Source of the DNA: Guyparkeria sp. WRN-7
GTDB lineage: Bacteria > Pseudomonadota > Gammaproteobacteria > Halothiobacillales > Halothiobacillaceae
Assembly: GCF_001641825.1 (NCBI RefSeq)
Contig: NZ_LRFH01000004.1
Location: forward strand, 222,964 to 286,963
DNA length: 64,000 bases
Direction: 5' to 3'
Every line of letters starts with the position of its first letter. The stretch's first letter is position 1. The notes beneath the pieces were generated by a model. The model ran no database searches. It saw only the letters and a program-made list of their open reading frames with translations, and was not told the origin of the DNA. A program made the translations under genes and the position numbers. Below, in pieces: positions 58,742-64,000 of this stretch.

Positions 58742-59134
58742 TCAGCGCTTGGAGAACTGGACCGAACGACGTGCCTTGCGCAGACCGATCTTCTTACGCT
58801 CGACCTGACGCGCGTCACGCGTGACGAAGCCGGCTTCGCGCAGCTTCGGACGATGAGCTTCGTCGTAGTCCATCAGCGCGCGGGTCAGACCGTGGCGAAC
58901 GGCGCCGGCCTGGCCGGACGGGCCGCCGCCGGCGACCGTGGCGACCACGTCGAACTTATCGCCCAGCTCGAGCAGCTCGAGCGGCTGGCGAACGACCATC
59001 TGGGCGGTCTCACGACCGAAGAAGTCTTCGAGCTTCTTGCCGTTGACGGTGATGTTGCCGGTGCCCGGACGCAGGAATACCCGTGCGGAGGATGTCTTGC
59101 GACGACCGGTTCCGTAATTCTGAGTCATTGCCAT
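58742..59134 (-). CDS. rpsI: 30S ribosomal protein S9
   Basis: A 130-residue basic ribosomal protein: [19 protein letters not shown] at the N-terminus, [19 protein letters not shown] in the middle and the C-terminal [17 protein letters not shown] tail that reaches the P-site tRNA. ATG 59134, with ATG 59128 as alternative. Twelve nt after rplM, the universal pair. Confidence 0.98.
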   Translation of the reverse strand: MAMTQNYGTGRRKTSSARVFLRPGTGNITVNGKKLEDFFGRETAQMVVRQPLELLELGDKFDVVATVAGGGPSGQAGAVRHGLTRALMDYDEAHRPKLREAGFVTRDARQVERKKIGLRKARRSVQFSKR

Positions 59135-59146
59135 GGGTAATCTCTC

Positions 59147-59575
59147 TTAGATCTCGAGCGGCTGGGGCTGCTGCGCCTGATGATTGTGCTCAGCGTCTGC
59201 GTAGACCTTGAGCTTGGTGTACATCTGGCGGCCGAGAGCGTTCTTCGGCAGCATGCCCTTCACGGCCAGCTCGATGACGCGCTCCGGGGAACGCTCCATC
59301 AGCTTCTCGAAGGTGAAGTGCTTCATGTTGCCGATGAACCCGGTGTGGAAGTGGTACATCTTGTTACCGGCCTTCTTGCCGGTGACCTTGATGTCCTTCG
59401 CGTTGACGATAACGATGTAGTCACCGGTATCGACGTGCGGGGTGTACTCGGCCTTGTGCTTGCCACGCAGGCGACGGGCGACCTCGGTAGCCAGGCGACC
59501 CAGCGTCTTGCCGGATGCATCGATGACGTACCAGTCGCGTTTGACCTCGGCCGGCTTGGCGGAATAGGTTTTCAT
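59147..59575 (-). CDS. rplM: 50S ribosomal protein L13
   Basis: A 142-residue protein, the same length as E. coli L13. [40 protein letters not shown] and [19 protein letters not shown] are signatures. ATG 59575; the in-frame extension upstream is not conserved. In E. coli, L13 represses its own operon by binding the leader; the leader here is about 260 nt long with a hairpin (next entries). Confidence 0.98.
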   Translation of the reverse strand: MKTYSAKPAEVKRDWYVIDASGKTLGRLATEVARRLRGKHKAEYTPHVDTGDYIVIVNAKDIKVTGKKAGNKMYHFHTGFIGNMKHFTFEKLMERSPERVIELAVKGMLPKNALGRQMYTKLKVYADAEHNHQAQQPQPLEI

Positions 59576-59776
59576 GGATCGACAGCTCCCAAACCAGAAG
59601 CGATACATTGATTTCAAGAGGGCGCGAAGTCTACCCGAAGGCAACGCACCCCGCAAGGCCGATTTCGCAACCGGCCCGAACGTGGAGAACCGCGGAGTAT
59701 AAAACGGGTCGCCGCCAAATGCGAAGCCCAATCTGGACCTCGGCCGGCAATCGACCGGAATACCTTTCAGGTGGGC

Positions 59777-59838
59777 AAAAAAAATGCCGGCAGACGCCGG
59801 CAACAACAAGAACCACCAAAGGAGGATAAGCAATTCAC
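59777..59838 (-). ncRNA. Terminator-like hairpin in the rplM leader: attenuator or short RNA
   Basis: From a predicted transcription start near 59838 the minus strand runs about 36 nt, then forms TGCCGGC/GCCGGCA with a 4-nt loop (59802-59785) followed by eight T. No gene ends here, so the hairpin cannot serve an upstream gene. It could stop rplM transcription early (attenuation) or release a short RNA of about 60 nt with a CCTCC near its 5' end. Confidence 0.4.
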
Positions 59839-59844
59839 GAAATC

Positions 59845-59873
59845 AGTATATGCTAATACCGCTAGGCACGCAA
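59845..59873 (-). promoter_or_regulatory. Sigma-70 promoter of rplM-rpsI
   Basis: Minus strand TTGCGT (59873-59868) and TATACT (59850-59845) separated by 17 nt; the -10 is a near-consensus match. Confidence 0.6.
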
Positions 59874-59961
59874 CCCCCAGCGTGACACTCGGTTTCTCGG
59901 GCGCCGCAACGCCATCCGCTCGGGCTTGACCACCCCGGCACGCCGCTGCAATCTGCTCGAC

Positions 59962-61218
59962 ATGACGCCGCAGCCACCCAACGCGCCCGCCGCACGCGCA
60001 TCAACCGCCCCACCCTCACTGGACGACGCCATCCAGCGCGACGCCCTCGACTGCGTGATGTGCGGCATCTGCGTTCCCCACTGCCCCACCTTCTCGCTCA
60101 CCGGCAACGAGGCCGACGGCCCGCGCGGCCGGATCAGCCTGATGCTCGGCATCAGCCAGGGCGGCCTCGAGCCGGACGCCAGCGTCCGCCATCACCTCGA
60201 CACCTGCCTGACCTGCCGCGCCTGCGAGACGGTCTGCCCCTCCGGGGTCCGCTATGGCCGACTGGTCGACAACGGTCGCGCCCGACTGGCGCAAACGGAA
60301 ACGCCCGAGGCACGACCGCGGGCGCAAGGGAAACCCTGGCGCCTGCTGCGCGACCAGCTGCTCACCCGCCGGCGGCGACTGGGCATGGCCTTTGGCCTGT
60401 ACCGCACGGCCACGCGTCTGGGGCTGGGCGGCATGGTCCGGCGTCTGGCCGGCCCGATTGGCCGGGCACTGCCCCGCCGCCCGGCCGACCCGGTGGGCAC
60501 GCCTATCTCCGGCATCGAACCGACTCGCGGCAGCGTCGGCCTGTTCGTCGGCTGCACCGGTGGAGCCATGAACGCCCCGGCAGCGCGCGCAGCCGAATCC
60601 GTGATGCGGGCGATGGGCTATCGCGTGGTCACGCCCGGCGACCAGGTGTGCTGTGGCGCCATGCACGCCCACGGCGGGGAGCCGGCGGCGGCGAGCAGCC
60701 TTCGCGCGCGCAACGCGCGCGTATTTGCAGGCAAGGACGTCGACACGATCGCGGTCGTCGGCACGGCCTGCCGCTCGGAACTCGGGGCTCTGGAGACGGA
60801 ACACGGCATCAAGGTGCGGGAGATCACCGAGTGGCTGCTCGAACGCCCCAGCGACGAGTGGCCCGCGCTCGGCGCGCTGGATCAGCACGTCGCCGTCCAC
60901 ACGCCCTGCAGCCAGCGAAACCACCTGAAGTCACCCGATGCGACCCGGCAATTGCTGGAACGGATTCCCAGACTCACGCTGACCGATATCGACGGCAACG
61001 CACGCTGCTGCGGGGCGGCCGGCCTGCAGGCCCTGCTCTACCCGGAGGAGGCCGAGCGGCTGCGCGCGCCAAAGCTCGAATCGATCGCAAGCATCCGCCC
61101 GGATGCCGTGGTCAGTGCCAACGTCGGCTGCGCCACGCACTTCGCCGCCGGCGCCGATCTCGAGGTAAGACAACCGGTGGAACTGATCGCCGAGTCGATT
61201 GCCGCGGCGAAATCCTAG
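59962..61218 (+). CDS. glcF: GlcF-like iron-sulfur oxidoreductase subunit
   Basis: A 418-residue protein with two 4Fe-4S sites near the N-terminus, CVMCGICVPHCP (about residues 32-43) and CLTCRACETVCP (about 82-93), and two CCG domains with VGCTGG, CCGAMHAHGG, TPCSQRN and CCGAAG motifs that bind further Fe-S or heme-like cofactors. This is the order of GlcF, the electron-transfer subunit of glycolate oxidase; related subunits serve lactate or glycerol-3-phosphate enzymes. glcD and glcE are not in the window. ATG 59962; a TTG 36 nt upstream is less likely. No clear ribosome site. Confidence 0.85.
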   Translation: MTPQPPNAPAARASTAPPSLDDAIQRDALDCVMCGICVPHCPTFSLTGNEADGPRGRISLMLGISQGGLEPDASVRHHLDTCLTCRACETVCPSGVRYGRLVDNGRARLAQTETPEARPRAQGKPWRLLRDQLLTRRRRLGMAFGLYRTATRLGLGGMVRRLAGPIGRALPRRPADPVGTPISGIEPTRGSVGLFVGCTGGAMNAPAARAAESVMRAMGYRVVTPGDQVCCGAMHAHGGEPAAASSLRARNARVFAGKDVDTIAVVGTACRSELGALETEHGIKVREITEWLLERPSDEWPALGALDQHVAVHTPCSQRNHLKSPDATRQLLERIPRLTLTDIDGNARCCGAAGLQALLYPEEAERLRAPKLESIASIRPDAVVSANVGCATHFAAGADLEVRQPVELIAESIAAAKS

Positions 61219-61227
61219 CCGGCCGGC

Positions 61228-62064
61228 TCAGCTACTGGGGACGTCGGCGTCGGCGAGGTTCCGGCCGTAGAAGATCTCGTACATCTCCTTCTTCAGCGCC
61301 TTCTCGATGCGCGTGCAGGTCTCGGGGCCGTACTCGTCGATGCCGTGGCCGAACAGGTAGTTGTCCAGATCGAAGTCCTTCAGCAGCATCTTGGTGTGGA
61401 AGATGTTCTCCTGATAGACGTTCACGTCGATCATCTGGTAGCGCTCGCGGGTGTCCTCGGCGAGGTAGTTCTGGATCGAGTTGATCTCGTGATCGATGAA
61501 GTGCTTCTTGCCGTGCACGTCGCGGGTGAAGCCGCGCACCCGGTAGTCGAGCGTGACGATGTCCGAATCGAAGCTGTGGATCAGGTAGTTCAAGGCCCGT
61601 AGCGGCGAGATCCGCCCGCAGGTCGAGACATCGATATCGACCCGGAAGGTGGAGATGCCGTTTTCCGGGTGGCTTTCCGGATAGGTGTGCACCGTGATGT
61701 GGCTCTTGTCGAGGTGCGCCACCACCGAATCGCGCGCCGGCTCGTCGTCGCCCGGCAGCGGGCCCGGCTCCTCGTGGTAGTCGATGCCCTCGGCGATCAC
61801 CGGCTCCTCGGAGATGAGGATGGTGACCGACGCGCCCTGCGGCTCGTAGTCCTGGCGGGCGACGTTGAGGATGTTCGCCCCGATCATCTCGGTGACGTCG
61901 GTCAGGATCTGGGTCAGCCGGTCGGCGTCGTAGACCTCGTCGATGTACGCGATGTACTCGTTGACCTGCGTCCGGGTCTTGGCATAGCAGATGTCGAAGA
62001 TCGACATGCTCAGCGTCTTGCTGAGGTTGTTGAACCCGTGCAAGGTGACCGACGGTTCACCCAT
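61228..62064 (-). CDS. speD: S-adenosylmethionine decarboxylase proenzyme
   Basis: Pyruvoyl enzyme supplying decarboxylated SAM for spermidine. The 278-residue protein is of the long gammaproteobacterial type. The self-cleavage site is in [18 protein letters not shown] (about residues 117-134), where the Ser after Lys becomes pyruvoyl; [16 protein letters not shown] carries the catalytic Cys. ATG 62064. Its leader has a hairpin (CGCCCG/CGGGCG, 62091-62114) and a possible -10 TACACT (62168-62163). speE is not in the window. Confidence 0.94.
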   Translation of the reverse strand: MGEPSVTLHGFNNLSKTLSMSIFDICYAKTRTQVNEYIAYIDEVYDADRLTQILTDVTEMIGANILNVARQDYEPQGASVTILISEEPVIAEGIDYHEEPGPLPGDDEPARDSVVAHLDKSHITVHTYPESHPENGISTFRVDIDVSTCGRISPLRALNYLIHSFDSDIVTLDYRVRGFTRDVHGKKHFIDHEINSIQNYLAEDTRERYQMIDVNVYQENIFHTKMLLKDFDLDNYLFGHGIDEYGPETCTRIEKALKKEMYEIFYGRNLADADVPSS

Positions 62065-62253
62065 GACTACCCCCTGACAGAAACCAAAGCGCCCGACCTC
62101 AGCAGGCCGGGCGTGGGAAGGTGGTCGACCGCTCTTGAGCCGACGCTTGTTGATTGCGGCGAAGTGTAAACCGCCATCCGCGCTTTTGCCACGCCCCGCG
62201 GCGCGCTCGGGGAGCGCGCCGATGGCAACTGTGGTGACACGACCACGGCCGCG

Positions 62254-62676
62254 TTACTCGGGAGAACGGACCTCGAAATCGTGGGTCAGTTCCACCGAGT
62301 CGCGCAGCATCGCGGATACGGAGCAGTACTTCTCGGCCGAGAGGTTAACGGCGCGCTCGACCTTCTTCGGATCAAGGCCCTCGCCCACCACCACGTAACG
62401 GGTGTGGATGCGGGTGAACACCTTGGGCGTCTTGTCCTTGGCGCGCTCGGCCGACAGCTCGATCCAGCAATCCTCGACCGGCTGGCGCTGCTTGCCGAGG
62501 ATCATCATCACGTCGATCGCGGTGCAGCCGCCCAGCCCCATCAGGACCATTTCCATCGGCCGCGGACCGGCGTTGCGCCCGCCGATCTCCGGCGCACCGT
62601 CCATCACGATGCCGTGACCGCTGTCGGCCTCGGCCATGAACGCCATGCCGTCGACCCACTTGACTCGTGCTTCCAT
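62254..62676 (-). CDS. OsmC/Ohr-family protein (YhfA-like)
   Basis: A 140-residue protein of the OsmC superfamily. It has RPMEMVLMGLGGCTAIDVMMIL (the conserved Cys of the family near residue 52) and a second Cys in AEKYCSVSAML (about residue 119), the pair used for peroxide reduction. It is closest to YhfA, which commonly sits between trpC/crp and speD in Gammaproteobacteria. ATG 62676, nine nt after the trpC stop, so it may be translated from the trp transcript. Confidence 0.88.
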   Translation of the reverse strand: MEARVKWVDGMAFMAEADSGHGIVMDGAPEIGGRNAGPRPMEMVLMGLGGCTAIDVMMILGKQRQPVEDCWIELSAERAKDKTPKVFTRIHTRYVVVGEGLDPKKVERAVNLSAEKYCSVSAMLRDSVELTHDFEVRSPE

Positions 62677-62685
62677 CAAAGCCCC

Positions 62686-63495
62686 CTAGGCTTGGTTGAG
62701 TTCGAACAGTTCCGCCAGCGCCGCGCCCGGCTCTTCGGCGCGCATGAACGCCTCGCCCACCAGGAACGCGTGCACGTCGTGGCTGCGCATGCGGCGCACG
62801 TCCTCGACGCCGAGAATGCCGCTCTCGGTGACCACGATCCGGTCGTCCGGAATGTCGTGCAGCAGCTCGAGCGTGACATCGAGGCTCACCTTGAAGCTGC
62901 GCAGGTCGCGGTTGTTGATGCCGATCAGGCGGGTATCCAGCTTGAGCGCACGCAGCAGCTCGTCGTGGTCATGCACCTCGACCAGCACGTCCATGCCCCA
63001 GTGGCGGGCCCGGTCGTGCAGGGCGCGCATCTTCTCGTCGTCGATCGCCGCGGCGATCAGCAGGATGCAGTCGGCACCCATCGCGCGGGCCTCGTCGACC
63101 TGGTAGGGGTCGATCATGAAGTCCTTGCGCAGCACCGGCAGGCGACAGGCGGCGCGGGCGGCCTTGAGGTACTCGGCGTCGCCCTGGAAGAAGTCGCGGT
63201 CGGTCAGCACCGACAGGCACGCTGCCCCGCCCTTCTGGTAACTCTTGGCGATGGCCACCGGGTCGAACGGATCACGCAGCACGCCACGACTGGGCGAGGC
63301 CTTTTTGATTTCGGCGATCACCGCCGGGCGCTTGTCCTCGACGCGCGCGGCGACCGCCCGCTCGAAGCCACGCGTGGCCTCCGCGGAACGGGCGTGATCT
63401 TCCATCACGCTCGCCGGGACGACCTGCTTGGCCGCGGCCACCTCGACGCGCTTGCGCGCGATGATCTTCTTCAGGATATCGGGGGTGTCGCTCAT
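62686..63495 (-). CDS. trpC: Indole-3-glycerol phosphate synthase
   Basis: Fourth step of tryptophan synthesis. The 269-residue TIM-barrel enzyme has [13 protein letters not shown] at the N-terminus, [14 protein letters not shown] with the catalytic Lys/Ser segment (about residues 61-74), [26 protein letters not shown] and VTESGIL. It is a single-function TrpC without a fused TrpF. ATG 63495. An 18-nt perfect palindrome (GAGGCCC/GGGCCTC, 63515-63532) lies between it and trpD. Confidence 0.96.
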   Translation of the reverse strand: MSDTPDILKKIIARKRVEVAAAKQVVPASVMEDHARSAEATRGFERAVAARVEDKRPAVIAEIKKASPSRGVLRDPFDPVAIAKSYQKGGAACLSVLTDRDFFQGDAEYLKAARAACRLPVLRKDFMIDPYQVDEARAMGADCILLIAAAIDDEKMRALHDRARHWGMDVLVEVHDHDELLRALKLDTRLIGINNRDLRSFKVSLDVTLELLHDIPDDRIVVTESGILGVEDVRRMRSHDVHAFLVGEAFMRAEEPGAALAELFELNQA

Positions 63496-63563
63496 AGGCT
63501 TGTAGCGCTTGCGGGAGGCCCGGCCGGGCCTCGTTTTCGGAAAAGCGGCGGCAGCTCGCCGGG

Positions 63564-64000
63564 TCAGTCGCAGGAACCGGTCATGGCGACCAGCTGCTCG
63601 AGCTTGTCGAGCGCCCGGCCCTCGGCCAGCAGGCGCTGGGCGGTGGCAATGCCGGCCACCAGGTCCTCGGCGAGATCCGCGGCGTAGATCGCAGCCCCCG
63701 CATTCAGCGCGATCATGTCGGCCACCGGGCCGGGCTCGCCGCCCAGCGCGGCGCGCACGCAAGCCACGCTTTGCTCGGGGCCGTCGACGATCAGGCGGTC
63801 GAGCGGCTGGCGCGCCATGCCGAAGTCCTCCGGCTCGATGCGGTAACGGCGAATCGTATCGTCCTTCAGCTCGGCCACCTCGGTCGCCTCGGCCAGCGAG
63901 ATCTCGTCGAGCCCGTCGTGGCTGTGCACCACCAGCACGTGGCGCGCGCCGAGGCGCTGCATCACCTCGGCCAGCGGCTCGAGCCACTCGCTGCTATAGA
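63564..64000 (-). CDS. trpD: Anthranilate phosphoribosyltransferase, C-terminal part (cut by window edge)
   Basis: Transfers phosphoribose to anthranilate. About 145 C-terminal codons are visible, with [41 protein letters not shown] and the [10 protein letters not shown] tail, all TrpD features. The reading frame stays open through the right edge, where [17 protein letters not shown] continues the family pattern, so the true start lies outside. Upstream of trpC, giving the order trpD-trpC-osmC-like. Confidence 0.95.
   Translation of the reverse strand, partial: YSSEWLEPLAEVMQRLGARHVLVVHSHDGLDEISLAEATEVAELKDDTIRRYRIEPEDFGMARQPLDRLIVDGPEQSVACVRAALGGEPGPVADMIALNAGAAIYAADLAEDLVAGIATAQRLLAEGRALDKLEQLVAMTGSCD

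Larger units (their letters stand above)
59576..59961. other. 386-nt region between rplM and glcF with the rplM-rpsI leader
   Basis: Holds the rplM promoter, a terminator-like hairpin in the leader and about 200 nt of further untranslated RNA before rplM. On the plus strand an AGGAGG (59819-59824) is followed by no usable start. No coding frame is supported. Confidence 0.6.

Noticed and set aside
62200..62220. Perfect GC hairpin downstream of the osmC-like gene as terminator
   Set aside because: The stem GGCGCGCT/AGCGCGCC is strong but no T tract follows on either strand, so I did not list it as a terminator; it could still stabilise the 3' end.

Overview
The window is about 64 kb of high-GC, gene-dense chromosome from a gammaproteobacterium. 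The gene orders are those of a free-living Gammaproteobacterium: trpS-nnr-tsaE-amiB-mutL-miaA-hfq-hflX-hflK-hflC-yjeT-hisZ-purA, yggS-proC-yggT-metX-metW divergent from pilT/pilU, rluD-pgeF next to bamD and clpB, and trpD-trpC-osmC-speD. Several periplasmic sulfur genes (a SoxH-like metallo-hydrolase, two YeeE/YedE-type sulfur transporters, a tandem rhodanese) suggest a sulfur-oxidising lineage, perhaps a Halothiobacillaceae/Chromatiales relative. That placement is inference. I see no prophage, IS element or CRISPR array.

Layout. 1-13.4 kb: one long minus-strand housekeeping series from trpS to purA. 13.6-15.1 kb: two unrelated HAD hydrolases. 15.4-19.9 kb: rpmB-rpmG, mutM, a hydrolase-like/TlpA-thioredoxin fusion, purC-bioD. 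20-26.8 kb (minus): a SulP anion transporter coupled to a tandem universal stress protein, then an exopolysaccharide set (nucleotide-sugar epimerase, GT2 synthase, TPR plus outer-membrane beta-barrel protein). 27-28.3 kb: a small TspO-like membrane protein, a short conserved acidic protein and a host-attachment-family protein.

28.5-33.9 kb is the most unusual part. A minus-strand set reads: Tat-exported SoxH-like metallo-beta-lactamase-fold protein, two overlapping YeeE/YedE half-transporters, an exported protein made of eleven 10-residue Cys-Pro repeats, a His-rich protein of unknown function and a periplasmic rhodanese. It is transcribed away from a Zur-type regulator. The shared intergenic region holds an AT-rich palindrome lying over a predicted promoter for the set. 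I propose it as a candidate periplasmic sulfur/thiol or metal handling system.

34-43.9 kb: methionine and proline genes, three tandem PilT/PilU-type motor ATPases, tRNA-Gly(CCC), thiO, and a P-II gene. 44-51 kb: priA, rpsT, pyrE, a DUF389 membrane protein, clpB with a heat-shock-like promoter. 51-57 kb: LpxH-like phosphoesterase, EamA transporter, def, GcvR-like protein, pgeF, rluD, bamD. 57-64 kb: a Sel1/peptidoglycan-binding exported protein, rpsI-rplM with a possible attenuator in its leader, glcF-like iron-sulfur protein, speD, osmC-like, trpC, and the 3' part of trpD running off the window.

All calls come from reading the sequence. No database search or structure prediction was run.
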